DNA of 64,000 nucleotides from Chitinophaga filiformis (GTDB lineage Bacteria; Bacteroidota; Bacteroidia; Chitinophagales; Chitinophagaceae). A model generated the notes under the pieces. The model did no database searches. It had not been told where the DNA came from and was given only the letters and a program-made list of their open reading frames with translations. Positions 56,101-62,955 of the stretch are shown piece after piece (positions within the stretch are counted from its first letter, which is position 1; each line of letters opens with the position of its first letter). The translations under genes were made by a program, and so were the position numbers. Location of the stretch: the NCBI RefSeq assembly GCF_023100805.1, contig NZ_CP095855.1, positions 5,063,001 to 5,127,000 of the forward strand, in the 5' to 3' direction.

Positions 56101-56783
56101 CCCACATTAATGCTCGCATTCATGCCCGATTCAATACCAAACCCTCTGTAATTATTATGTGTTACACCCAGGCTGGCGCCCAGTCCTGCCTTCAGGCCTT
56201 TATCCTTCATTTTGGGCAAACCTGCAATCTCCACATCACCGCCAACGGTAACGCCTACGGTTTTATTCGCCTTGACGGTAGCTGTCTTCTGAATAGTGTC
56301 GGTACCATTAAAGTCATCCGGTATGCCCCGCAGGTTGCGGGTAATAGTTCCTGGATTGACATTCCAGCCCAATCCGACCCAGCTCGCTTCTTCATCCATG
56401 CTAATACCGCTGTTGTAGCCAATTGCTACCGGGTAGCCACCTACGTCGATCAATGGTATATTATAAGTAAAATCTCCGCTGAACAGATCGACCATGTTGT
56501 CGTTGTTCACGGAGTGAAAGGCCTGGCTCTCCGGCTGTGTGGGGCCTCCAATATCCGGATGCAGCGCTTCGCTGTGCCGGCTCCTGCCGGGCACAAGCCG
56601 CGGAGCTACAGGTGTTTTTATTACCTCCGGCTTCATAACTGCAGCCGGGAGCTTGCGTGGGAAATGTGAATTGGCAACAGGCGCTCCCAGCGCATTCCTG
56701 GGAATGACCACGTCGAAATAAAGCAATGCCAGCATGAAGAAAGCGATCTTTCTTTGCTGCTTTGCAACAAGTTCGATTATCAT
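50115..56783 (-). CDS. Giant secreted RHS-partner protein with PA14 domain and DUF5977-like repeats
   Basis: A 2222-residue protein. Signal segment about 13-34. Near residues 95-150 it has the opening found in Bacteroidota RHS-type proteins (SGDFTYNIPLIDVGGYP, SWVGLGWNVNPG), which recalls the SpvB/TcB start. A glycine/serine-rich barrel-like part follows, then a PA14 domain (about 628-765; HGLLGEYYAGRNFEQ, HTDDGVRLYIND), which often binds carbohydrate. A long region with YD-like elements leads to three or four DUF5977-like repeats (about 1865-2080), each with C.TFYYSN or similar, C.GG-type Cys, VPAG and S.ADA motifs. No T9SS sorting domain. It is the first gene of the apparent RHS operon. Confidence 0.8.
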   Translation of the reverse strand: MIIELVAKQQRKIAFFMLALLYFDVVIPRNALGAPVANSHFPRKLPAAVMKPEVIKTPVAPRLVPGRSRHSEALHPDIGGPTQPESQAFHSVNNDNMVDLFSGDFTYNIPLIDVGGYPVAIGYNSGISMDEEASWVGLGWNVNPGTITRNLRGIPDDFNGTDTIQKTATVKANKTVGVTVGGDVEIAGLPKMKDKGLKAGLGASLGVTHNNYRGFGIESGMNASINVGAKSMGSLTSALSFTNSSQEGITVGSSLSLQMGDKEAIESQSSPAGSITVGLAANTRSGLKALQLSSGMRQYGKALKNNPDKHTSIGTSVFSSEISFAHPSFTPTITLPYTSSLISVTAKLGVTTKILDGHIFASGYVAKQGIEPEDRHMAIPAYGYLNYQNADPSGGALLDFNREKEMVYREKPEVPNIAIPSYTYDVFSMSGEGTGGMFRAYRGDIGYVYDHRMKTKDKSGRFSGDLALGDLVHWGVDLNVNRSYTESGPWKSMNPLAPTIAFRKSNKQFEAAYFRNPGEKSVNAKAFYDNIGGDDVVAVELFQAGSSSPFITTTNVLNRYVNKQRVGQTTLAPDNVYKKERDKRTQVISYLTAGEAAVAGLSKYIDNYPINSYGANNCDMEFPSELDSSRHGLLGEYYAGRNFEQFLFSKVDTMINYLNVNDFNVGKPANAPGVSRNFSIRWTGRLKADVTGTYKLVTHTDDGVRLYINDSLFINRWNDHGIKPDTATVNMVAGEVYNIRLEYYQAKKKIAMQFRWMYAGLPLLPIGNRNFYLMPSKDTFTVGNGDLSREKRINDFRKKNHISEISVLNSDGRRYVYGIPVYNLKQKDVTFSVNPAGGNSKDGLVKYTPGLDNTVNNDKGNDHYFNSEEVPAYAHSFLLTGLLSPDYVDLTGDGISDDDRGDAVKFNYSKIAGIRNPYKWRTPYSDSAVYNEGLKTDYRDDRGSYVYGEKELWYLNSIESKNMIATFKLSDRDDQPSMDENGGTAPAKVLKKLEEINLYVKADYRKDPLKARPVKTVHFEYSYELCQGIKGSAGGKLTLKRIWFTYNGNNKVQRNPYVFNYNAHNPVYNNKSYDRWGNYKEAMQNPGSSAGNLITNAEYPYALQDSALAAKNAAAWTLDSIVLPSGGRVKIDYESDDYAYVQNRRAAQMFKIAGLSGDVPKTLSDLETKLYGGLKDYLYVSVNIPKPVNSNADLYARYLEGIDTLFFRINVKMPGDKFGNGNEYVSCYANMEPGTFGFYNNGRTMWLKLKAINQSGETDKLLSVYSPLAKASTQFLRLNLPSKAYPGSDVGDDIDFGDAVKVLLSQADNVLNMFASYDNTARIKGWANQIDTSRSFIRLNNPYYKKFGGGLRVKRVRTYDHWNAMTKQRESVYGQEYQYTTTRSVNGTEEVISSGVATFEPSIGGEENPWRLPIAYKEQVAALAPVGIGYTEKPLGETFYPSPSVGYSKVRVRTIHAKNVRSANGFEETCFYTSYDFPTLTDMSLLADSKKRYKPALSNFLRINACHFVAVSQGFKIELNDMNGKLRSRSSFSESNPQTPVSYTENFYKVDNQNSPVKHLNNTVMAIDEQGVIDSVASIGKDIELMMDMREQRSVTNALNLNLNGDNFTFPFPPVFLLPTLWNLAQREETKFQSVGATKIINRHGILDSIVVVDKGSRVSTKNMLFDAETGDPVLTRTYNEYDDPVYSFSMPAAWVYNGMSGAYKNINTILRNVYISQGRITRGLDTLVGAADYFAAGDEILIGSKQKTGGSDCFPEIATFAATSVLYAVDANAQTEGATPDIYFVDRDGVPFTGNDISMKVIRSGRRNIATEVGAFTSLGNPLVRNAAGYSLVLDNNRTLSSSVTTFGQFWKVADQLKAQTVMNCVPKTYAEYAGNDQCGTFYYSNADTSRFFQRSNCGRGYAPGAPVKYIVPAGSYASTISQADADAKAAADLTLNGQDYADMNGTCIPYYYSAGIDKDFTKKDCGVGGVGSVVPYHHPPGTDSSLVSQAQADSLALVKANIAGQANANAKGTCTYYNSIITDSIRKNDCPEGLLGTIVPVTIPAGTFTSPVSQADANTKALAAAQDTANAKGQCISPALVATVSWGCTDKGCTEQGGTLLTFNFPTPTTQQVTLLVGHVHNSVNGLFYQGSNLFTPPATAQPWGQNPEVPCIVRIPAGVTSYTAGPVIYQQGFEGNILHSWTCQSCQGPPVSLYVKSITSGVTTNFTLTNPTVQIFNLK

Positions 56784-57181
56784 TGAAGTGTGTTTATCTT
56801 AATAGGTATTTTGTTATATGCTGACAAATGATATTTCGCCATGTAAAGCAGCCTTTACATGGGTACGGGACCTAAAATATCTATGTAGTAGGGATATGTT
56901 CCTCACCTCTCGTCCTGACAAGAGAAAACATTTCCTGCAATGGTTTCAAAACTTTTAATGGAAAACGCTGATGACTTAGTTTCTGCCAAAGTACAAGCCG
57001 GTCAACAATTCAGCCGGGTTACAGCTTACATCCAGAAATTCTACATAGGTATCGGATTCTTTAACGTTATATTTTTATAGAGAGCATACAGCACAAATAA
57101 CAAATGGCCAACAAGAACATATAGGTCGGTAAGCAACTGCTATTTACTTTCTGCGATTTTACATGTCAAATACGAACAAAA
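56784..57181. other. Long leader region of the RHS operon
   Basis: About 400 bases between the first RHS-operon gene and its best promoter candidate. It contains the palindrome at 56840-56861 and short AT-rich runs, with no ORF that I can support. If the promoter at 57182 is used, this would be a long untranslated leader. Confidence 0.4.
56840..56861. promoter_or_regulatory. Operator-like palindrome upstream of the RHS operon
   Basis: Perfect 9-bp arms CATGTAAAG and CTTTACATG with a 4-nt centre, about 57-78 bp before the start codon at 56783. It could be a regulator binding site or a leader hairpin. Confidence 0.45.
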
Positions 57182-57211
57182 CAAAAGTAATACATAAATA
57201 TATATTTCAAA
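57182..57211 (-). promoter_or_regulatory. Candidate promoter of the RHS operon
   Basis: On the minus strand a TTTG (57208-57211) and TACTTTTG (57182-57189) are 18 nt apart, close to the Bacteroidota TTTG-N19-21-TAnnTTTG pattern. It would give a leader of about 390 nt. It lies just beyond the terminator of the thioesterase gene. Confidence 0.4.
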
Positions 57212-57260
57212 GTTTTCATTGAAAATAAATTTATAATACCTGAGACACTCACTATTTTCT

Positions 57261-57298
57261 CAAACAAAAACTCCCGGACAGCTTTCACCATCCGGGAG
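57261..57298 (-). terminator. Terminator of the thioesterase gene
   Basis: Arms CTCCCGGA (57271-57278) and TCCGGGAG (57291-57298) with a 12-nt loop. On the minus strand TTTTTGTTTG follows. It is about 24 bp after the stop codon at 57322. Confidence 0.85.
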
Positions 57299-57321
57299 AT
57301 AAAATATATAACTAAACAAAT

Positions 57322-57750
57322 TTACTTTAACGTCGCTACATCCAGTTTTGGTGCGTCTACCAGTTTATCCGTCATTCCGGCAGGCAGATAAGGTCTGCCT
57401 CCCGTTGCCGCTACGCAGGTACCGGTGAAGACAGCAGTGGTCATTACTTTGCCATTCAGGATAATAGATTGCTTAAAATGCAGTCGCGGCTGACCGCCGG
57501 CATCTGCAAACAACTCGCAGGTCACGGTGAATTCGTCATCTTTTTTCAGCGAGCGCAGGAACTTGATCGTGTATTGGGACAATACCATATGAACACCTTT
57601 AGCGGCTTCCTCAGCGAAGTCAAATCCCAGCACCTCCCTGATATAGTCATGCCGGCAGTATTCCATATAGAAAGGGTAATATAACCCATCCATAATACCC
57701 TGTACGTCGATATGTTCTTCCTTTACCTTATAGACTTTTGAATATTCCAT
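57322..57750 (-). CDS. Acyl-CoA thioesterase-like hotdog protein
   Basis: A 142-residue single hotdog domain of the 4HBT/YbgC type, which hydrolyses acyl-CoA or similar thioesters in the cytoplasm. The active-site stretch is EEHIDVQGIMDGLYYPFYME followed by CRHDYIREVLG, matching the D...G..Y...Y..y.e..R pattern. In place of the usual D-x-D/G-V the sequence has VQGIMDG, so the catalytic acid may differ. The central helix and strands (VHMVLSQYTIKFLRSLKKDD) are standard. It is a single-gene unit with its own -7 box and terminator. Substrate unknown. Confidence 0.8.
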   Translation of the reverse strand: MEYSKVYKVKEEHIDVQGIMDGLYYPFYMEYCRHDYIREVLGFDFAEEAAKGVHMVLSQYTIKFLRSLKKDDEFTVTCELFADAGGQPRLHFKQSIILNGKVMTTAVFTGTCVAATGGRPYLPAGMTDKLVDAPKLDVATLK

Positions 57751-57775
57751 GTGTGACCTTTGGTTTTTATGCCGG

Positions 57776-57783
57776 CAAAGATA
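57776..57783 (-). promoter_or_regulatory. Promoter -7 box of the thioesterase gene
   Basis: TATCTTTG on the minus strand, a full TAnnTTTG match about 26 bp before the ATG at 57750. No -33 element is obvious. Confidence 0.5.
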
Positions 57784-57893
57784 AGCCTTGGCCGGCTGAT
57801 TTTCCTACATGCTACCATCCCCTATTATGGGGATGTATCAGGACCATTCCCTGCCACCCGACACACATCATCGCGCCGCAAGTTGTATAAATA

Positions 57894-57925
57894 ATAATGC
57901 CCCTCCCGGAATGGAAGGGCATTAT
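57894..57925 (-). terminator. Terminator of the porin gene
   Basis: Arms ATAATGCCC (57894-57902) and GGGCATTAT (57917-57925), extended by an inner TCC/GGA pair. On the minus strand it is followed by an AT-rich run, about 22 bp after the stop codon at 57947. Confidence 0.7.
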
Positions 57926-57946
57926 GTCCTCAAAAGGTTAAAACTA

Positions 57947-59314
57947 TTACAGTCTGAATAAGGCAGCGAGTATAAACCTGGTTTCAGATTTCACCAGGTC
58001 AGGACGCCAGTCAGGATCCAGCGGTGTTGTAGTGTAACCGGTCTGGGAAGTAACACCACCCTCACCTGCGAAATAGGGTACATTAGAATGCCTGTTCACC
58101 AGCTCAAATCTGAAGGTAATACTCTGGTTGGGCATATAGTCAAAATTGGTCGACATATCCCAGCCTTTGAACTTATCGCCAGGGTTCGCGCTGAATGGGA
58201 AGGCGCCTTCTGTTTTAGTAGGATCGGCCGGATTGGGCAATGGGCTTGCCTGACCGGTGGGGTACAGTACCAGGTATCTGCCAGGGTTGGTCATTACACC
58301 ACCGCCTACCGTCCAGGCAAACCTGTTCCTGTTGAACCAGACACGGTTGTAGAACATACCGCTCAGGAAGTACTGCGCAGGACCATTCTTATCGCTGTCT
58401 TTAAATCCGTTCACCCCGCCACCTTTTTCAAAACCGACATCTCCTGTCAGAGAGAAGGCCATTCTGCTGATACCTTTTGACTTCGGCTTATTATAATATC
58501 TTATCAGCAGGCTGTTGTCAGAGTGAAACCGCTTTCTTTCAGGTATCCCCGCAGCATCAGTACCGTAGTAATCATTCGTCAGCACTTTCAGATTGCTGTT
58601 GTCGGACATGTAGGTGATATTGAAGCCAAATCCGGGCATTTTGTTGAATTTGCCATAGCTCTGCCAGCCATTGATGATCCAGGGTTCGATCTTTAAATTC
58701 TTTGTTGGGAAGATCTGGACACGTAACCCGTTAAAGAACCATGGGGTATTGTCAGATGTAAAGGATGCCTGGTATTCCCAGTTCTCAGGCTGATAGTATG
58801 AGTTCAGCCCCAGGTAACTCATGAACAACCCTGCGTCAATATTAATGCCGTACCATTTATTGATATGATACCCCGCATACGCCTCACTCAGATAGCGGTA
58901 TGCATTGGCCAACTGGTACTGCCCACGGTATGGGCTATAGTCATTACGCGGCACTACGATAGAACGGGTGCCAAACTGGGTCATTACCCTTGCCCTGGCC
59001 CCTTTATAATAGAAATCGCCGCCAAAATGGAGCGCAGACAGTTCTACCTCGTTGTTACGGGCCAATGCGGTAGAGCCTACCACTGTATTGTCGTTAGGCC
59101 GGTTGAACGAATGTGTATAGTTGATATCCATCATGATACTTGGCGTGAAGAACTTCATGTCCTGAAATGCAGGGTTCTCTCTTCTGTCGTTCCCATTCTG
59201 CCAGGTTTGATCAATGCCGTCGAACGGTACTTTTTCCGTAGTTGTTGTGGTGTCCTGCGCCATAGCGCAGATAGTCCTTGATGCTAATGCAAGTACCAGA
59301 AATACTTTTTTCAT
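57947..59314 (-). CDS. OmpL-like outer-membrane beta-barrel porin (BBP2 type)
   Basis: A 455-residue outer-membrane protein from ATG 59314, which gives a clean signal peptide (MKKVFLVLALASRTICAMAQ); ATG 59338 is an alternative. The mature part shows alternating amphipathic strands and ends in Phe-Arg-Leu (FILAALFRL), as barrel proteins do. Marks of the putative beta-barrel porin-2 family are the INYTHSFNRPNDNT and ATNY-type strand starts, YGINIDAGLFMSYLGLNSYY and ENWEYQASFTSDNTPWFFNG. From memory, porins of this type often sit inside kdp operons of Bacteroidota; here the kdp cluster is 20 kb away, so a link is only a guess. Transported solute unknown. Confidence 0.82.
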   Translation of the reverse strand: MKKVFLVLALASRTICAMAQDTTTTTEKVPFDGIDQTWQNGNDRRENPAFQDMKFFTPSIMMDINYTHSFNRPNDNTVVGSTALARNNEVELSALHFGGDFYYKGARARVMTQFGTRSIVVPRNDYSPYRGQYQLANAYRYLSEAYAGYHINKWYGINIDAGLFMSYLGLNSYYQPENWEYQASFTSDNTPWFFNGLRVQIFPTKNLKIEPWIINGWQSYGKFNKMPGFGFNITYMSDNSNLKVLTNDYYGTDAAGIPERKRFHSDNSLLIRYYNKPKSKGISRMAFSLTGDVGFEKGGGVNGFKDSDKNGPAQYFLSGMFYNRVWFNRNRFAWTVGGGVMTNPGRYLVLYPTGQASPLPNPADPTKTEGAFPFSANPGDKFKGWDMSTNFDYMPNQSITFRFELVNRHSNVPYFAGEGGVTSQTGYTTTPLDPDWRPDLVKSETRFILAALFRL

Positions 59315-59413
59315 TTGTTTGTGTTGTTTAGTTCCCATATTAAACAAGTTGCCTAATAGTGCTTACCATATGCCAAAGCACGTACCATCTGTCTTGGCCG
59401 GATTTTCCAAAAA

Positions 59414-59421
59414 CAAACCTA
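59414..59421 (-). promoter_or_regulatory. Candidate -7 box of the porin gene
   Basis: TAGGTTTG on the minus strand, a TAnnTTTG match about 100 bp before the porin start. No -33 element is seen at the right distance. Confidence 0.35.
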
Positions 59422-59483
59422 ACACAATGCTGTCATGTGTTTCAGGGGGAGTTACGAGCTACGCCACCATCCGCGTCCATTAA

Positions 59484-59511
59484 AAAAACCTTCTCATCTT
59501 GAGAATGTTTT
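59484..59511 (-). terminator. Terminator-like hairpin without an obvious gene
   Basis: Arms TTCTCA (59491-59496) and TGAGAA (59500-59505), extended by AAAAC/GTTTT with one mismatch. On the minus strand a run of seven T follows, the form of a rho-independent terminator. No minus-strand gene between here and 59973 is recognised, so it may end an unannotated small RNA. Confidence 0.5.
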
Positions 59512-59568
59512 ATCAGAATAACAGTTCTTTCTCTTCTTATGTACTCCTTTCTCAAAACAAGCAGGAGC

Positions 59569-59585
59569 CATCTCAAAATGAGATG
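59569..59585. other. Second hairpin of the TCTCAAAATGAGA type
   Basis: Arms CATCTCA and TGAGATG around AAA. Without a T-run on either side. Shares its core with 26795 and 28374. Confidence 0.5.
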
Positions 59586-59973
59586 ACACTTAAGACAGAC
59601 ATGGCATGCCGGGGAAATACAATACACTATACATCATATGCTTGTAAAATCAGGCATAAAGGGGCCTCACATTTGCCATTACAGGTCTGTCAATTTATGA
59701 AGCGTCACAGACTGACCTTAGGGAAGACAATATCTCTCTTATAATAATACGTAGCGTTTGCTGTTCTTAATTAGCTATCGGCTGGAGTACCTTTGTGCTC
59801 CGGCCTCTCTTTCCCCGTCCTATTGTATATTCATGGGTTAGTCTTGCACTTTTTCAGTATTCTGAAATCAATTATTAATATTTTTATTACTTTCCTGTTT
59901 TAATGTCCATGAAAAGGACGACAGATTAAATGATTTTACCATTAAATACAGCAGATCATATATTTTAAGCACT

Positions 59974-60597
59974 ATGCAACAGCATCCAACAATTACGACA
60001 TTATTCCTGGACATAGGCGGTGTATTGCTCAGCAATGGCTGGGACCGCGCTGCAAGAAGGGAGGCGGCCGCCAAATTCTCACTGGACCTTCCGGAACTGG
60101 AAGAACGTCACCATCTCACATTCGACACGTATGAGGAAGGCAAGCTGACGCTGGACGAATACCTGCACAGAACGGTATTCTATGAGCCAAGGGCTTTTAC
60201 AGAAGAAGAATTTAAAGCGTTTATGTTCTCCGTTACCACGCCTATCCCTGAGATGATAGACCTGGTATGTAAGATCAAGGCGAAATACGGTATTAAGATC
60301 GCCATCGTCAATAATGAAGGCAGGGAACTGAACGAGTACCGTATACGGCAGTTTGGGATCAATAAGTTCGTAGACTTCTTCATCTCTTCCTGTTTCGTGC
60401 ATTTCAGGAAACCTGACGCCGACATCTGGCGTATAGCACTGGATATTGCGCTGGTAAATCCGGAGGAGGTATTATATATCGATGACCGGCCAATGTTCGT
60501 ATCTGTAGCAACAGGCCTTGGTATTAACGGCCTTCAGCATAAGACATACGAAGAGACCAAAGAGAATCTAGCTAAATATGGATTTGTAGTGGATTGA
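59974..60597 (+). CDS. HAD-superfamily hydrolase
   Basis: A 207-residue cytoplasmic phosphatase-like protein of the HAD subfamily IA. Motif I is LFLDIGGVLL with nucleophile D13; the usual second Asp is Gly, as in many YihX-like and epoxide-hydrolase-like members. Motif II is IAIVNNE, motif III FRKPDADIW with the Lys, and motif IV YIDDR. A helical cap lies between motifs I and II. A sugar phosphate or nucleotide substrate is possible but not shown. It stands alone, ended by a perfect 20-bp inverted repeat. Confidence 0.9.
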   Translation: MQQHPTITTLFLDIGGVLLSNGWDRAARREAAAKFSLDLPELEERHHLTFDTYEEGKLTLDEYLHRTVFYEPRAFTEEEFKAFMFSVTTPIPEMIDLVCKIKAKYGIKIAIVNNEGRELNEYRIRQFGINKFVDFFISSCFVHFRKPDADIWRIALDIALVNPEEVLYIDDRPMFVSVATGLGINGLQHKTYEETKENLAKYGFVVD

Positions 60598-60622
60598 TTC
60601 CAGCAATCCGTTACCGGATGAA

Positions 60623-60678
60623 GAAACCCGTTTTTATAACATTCGCTTTGCGACAATGATGTTATAAAAACGGGTTTC
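60623..60678. terminator. Bidirectional terminator with 20-bp perfect arms
   Basis: Left arm 60623-60642 and right arm 60659-60678 are exact reverse complements (starting GAAACCCGTTTTTATAAC). The 16-nt loop holds a small TCGC/GCGA stem. It sits between convergent genes ending at 60597 and 60698 and carries A/T runs within the arms, so it can end transcripts from both sides. Confidence 0.75.
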
Positions 60679-60697
60679 CGTAATATTTTTACTCTCT

Positions 60698-61843
60698 CTA
60701 TGCCCTTGTCTGGTATTGCTGTCCCTCCACGCGTTCCTTCGAAGGGATCCTGCGCTTCAATATCTCTTTTACATATTTCGTTCTCCGCTCAAACACAAGA
60801 TAGATCAGGTATGCACTGACCAGTGAGATGGCGATAGCAGCCAGGTAATAACCAAGTGATACCGCATTGATCGATCCGCTTTTAGGGAATCCAAAATGTA
60901 CCAACACATATACTATTGGCAAATGCGTCAGGTACAAAGTATATGAAAAATTTGCCAGCCAGGTCCCGAATTTATTTAAAGCGATGGCTACTTTACCTTT
61001 CGGTTTGCGGTGTATCACCTGCTGAACGATAAGGCACATGGATATTCCCAGGCACAATTCGCAGATCGTTTTAATATTATCAACGTTATGCAGCTCAAAA
61101 GTACGGCTCTCTCTGCCGAAGAATTGAAGGGACAGCATAGAAGCGATCAGTGAAAGTATACCCAGGACCAACATGAAATTATTCTTCTTTACATAAAAGA
61201 AAGACATCGCTCCCAGCAACCAGATAAAAAGATAGGTCGCCTTCAGGCTGTTTGAAAATATCAGGAAATTAACAAACAGGAGCGCAATACCAACGTATCT
61301 GTAGGCATTTTTCGTGGTTGTTAACCACCAGGCCATTCCCCCCATCAGCACATAGAACCAGACCTCGTAGGCCAGTGACCATAAGGGGCCGCTGACCCAG
61401 GGCACCAGTATTCCCTGGAGTGAGAGTATATTCCCTAAATAATCGATCACGCTGTATTGCTGCCCGATAATGGTATTGCATATAAAGATCAATATCAATG
61501 CAGAAAGCAAGGGTAACATGATGCGCACCGTTCTGTCAAGCGCATACGATTTAAGATCAAAGGTACCCGCCTTTAATCGTTGAATAACCTTCCCTCCCAC
61601 AAGGAAACCGCTGAGCACAAAGAAAAGCAATACGGCTTCATGCGATATACGGGTAAGAAAGAAGAATACTGAGTTCCGGACTGTCTTTTCAGCCGGAGGC
61701 AGTAAACCATATTCAACAAATAACATGGTGCGGCAATGGGTGGTAACAACGATCATGGCCGCTAAGCCTCTGAACAGATCTAACCAATAATAATGTTCCG
61801 GATTTTTGTTCTCCAGCGTAACGTGATTTTCTGAGGTTCGCAT
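60698..61843 (-). CDS. Membrane acyltransferase, family 3 (second copy)
   Basis: A 381-residue polytopic membrane protein. The N-terminal family signature is YYWLDLFRGLAAMIVVTTHC with the Arg and presumed catalytic His, followed by FFFLTRISHEAVLLFFVLSG. About ten hydrophobic spans follow. Likely O-acetylates or acylates a surface sugar. It differs clearly from the acyltransferase at 2904-4130 and stands alone, with no glycosyltransferase genes near it, so the acceptor is unknown. Confidence 0.88.
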   Translation of the reverse strand: MRTSENHVTLENKNPEHYYWLDLFRGLAAMIVVTTHCRTMLFVEYGLLPPAEKTVRNSVFFFLTRISHEAVLLFFVLSGFLVGGKVIQRLKAGTFDLKSYALDRTVRIMLPLLSALILIFICNTIIGQQYSVIDYLGNILSLQGILVPWVSGPLWSLAYEVWFYVLMGGMAWWLTTTKNAYRYVGIALLFVNFLIFSNSLKATYLFIWLLGAMSFFYVKKNNFMLVLGILSLIASMLSLQFFGRESRTFELHNVDNIKTICELCLGISMCLIVQQVIHRKPKGKVAIALNKFGTWLANFSYTLYLTHLPIVYVLVHFGFPKSGSINAVSLGYYLAAIAISLVSAYLIYLVFERRTKYVKEILKRRIPSKERVEGQQYQTRA

Positions 61844-62268
61844 GACTATAGTTTTTCATTTTTTCAGTGGAATGGTGCTGTTGTTCGTGAAATGCCGCTC
61901 AAAGTGTATTTGTTCTCTGCTACAGGGGCTATTCTGGGATTGCCGCGAATGTATATAAATCCGGGTTTTCTGCAAAAGTTTTTTATTGCAATCGAAATCT
62001 AAACAATGGCTACAAATATATTTCTTCCTGCTATCCCTTCAAAAAATTTTGAGTTTAAAAAAAGACGTATATTCGCAGCCTCAAATTTATACTTACGCCT
62101 GTCGTAGTCATGAACGAAGTAGTTCATATCCTTTTTTGTTTGTAATACCTATTCTCAAAATTTTATTGTTCACATTAAAATTCCTGACAACGGATCAAAG
62201 GGATAATGGCATTGTCATTCCTTTATTGCAAGTGCTTTTACTATCTGTTAACTCAGTATTTAATTAGT
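61844..62268. other. Upstream region of the PIN-domain module
   Basis: About 425 AT-rich bases. A promoter-like pair, TTTG near 62048 and TATATTCG at 62068-62075 (one base off TAnnTTTG, spacing short), points toward the PIN gene. A hairpin ATGAAC/GTTCAT (62110-62127) follows and could be an operator. No larger ORF that I can support. Confidence 0.4.
62110..62127 (+). promoter_or_regulatory. Inverted repeat in the leader of the PIN-domain module
   Basis: Arms ATGAAC and GTTCAT with a 6-nt centre, followed shortly by six T. Could be a binding site for an autoregulating antitoxin or an early terminator; 140 bp before the PIN start. Confidence 0.35.
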
Positions 62269-62739
62269 ATGTTAAAAGTGTATGTCGACACTTCTGTCAT
62301 TGGGGGGTGCTTCGATCAAAAATTCAGAAAGGACAGTCTCAGGTTGTTTGAGGATTTCAAAGCCGGGAGAAAGATGATGGTATATTCGGATGTTGTATAT
62401 AAGGAAATTGAGCAGGGGCGGGATGGTAAAAATCATCTGTTGCGGAAGTTCCATGAGGTTCCGGAAGAATATAAACTCGGGTACAAACAGAATGAAGAAG
62501 TAAAATTGTTGGCCGAAAAATACTTACAGAAAAACATATTAACCGGGAAAAGTTCCAAAGACGCAGTTCATGTTGCCACCGGCACCATATTCGAGGTTGA
62601 TGTAATTGCCAGTTGGAACTTCCGGCATATTGTATATAAGCGAAAAATCAAACTATATAATGAAACGAATATCGAGTTCGGCTACAAACCTATTTTAATT
62701 AAAACACCAGAATATATACTAAAATCAAAACAATCATGA
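62269..62739 (+). CDS. PIN-domain protein, VapC-like toxin candidate
   Basis: A 156-residue PIN domain from ATG 62269 (MLKVYVDTSVIGGCFD); the open frame reaches back to 62206 but the conserved start is here. PIN nucleases cut RNA with a cluster of acidic residues. Visible are the first Asp (VDTSV), Glu in VYKEIEQG and Asp in SKDAVHVAT. Where a fourth acid is usual it has SWNFRHIV, as in a known subgroup of PIN proteins. The stop overlaps the start of the next small gene (ATGA), so the two are translationally coupled. Toxin-first order is less usual for VapBC. Confidence 0.85.
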   Translation: MLKVYVDTSVIGGCFDQKFRKDSLRLFEDFKAGRKMMVYSDVVYKEIEQGRDGKNHLLRKFHEVPEEYKLGYKQNEEVKLLAEKYLQKNILTGKSSKDAVHVATGTIFEVDVIASWNFRHIVYKRKIKLYNETNIEFGYKPILIKTPEYILKSKQS

Positions 62740-62939
62740 AAAAGATCAAAGGTTCCAAAACGCTTAGATGGCTGCACGCATATAGCTATCAATTTTATCT
62801 GAAGTATTACAATAATTGGGATGCGCTTCAAAAAGACCTTGATGAATCATGGCAACGCCACCTTGAATGCTGCCCCAATGCACGGACAATATCATCACGG
62901 GAAGAGATGCTTCGGTTAAAAGCAGAGGGTAAGTTGTAA
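62736..62939 (+). CDS. Small basic protein, probable antitoxin, first copy
   Basis: A 67-residue protein starting in the ATGA overlap with the PIN gene. It opens MKKIKGSKTLRWLHAYSYQF and ends TISSREEMLRLKAEGKL, with a helical, charged middle. No DNA-binding motif that I can name. Position and coupling suggest an antitoxin. Its near-twin follows 16 bp after the stop codon. Confidence 0.65.
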   Translation: MKKIKGSKTLRWLHAYSYQFYLKYYNNWDALQKDLDESWQRHLECCPNARTISSREEMLRLKAEGKL

Positions 62940-62955
62940 AATTCAAAAAACAATG

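Larger units (their letters stand above)
59422..59973. other. Divergent intergenic region with two hairpins
   Basis: About 550 bases between the porin and HAD genes. Two TCTCA/TGAGA-type hairpins lie at 59484-59511 and 59569-59585. No ORF of substance was found; the 61-codon minus-strand frame at 59442-59627 overlaps the hairpins and looks spurious. Confidence 0.4.

Noticed and set aside
59442..59627. 61-codon minus-strand ORF
   Set aside because: Runs through two hairpins and has no domain-like features.
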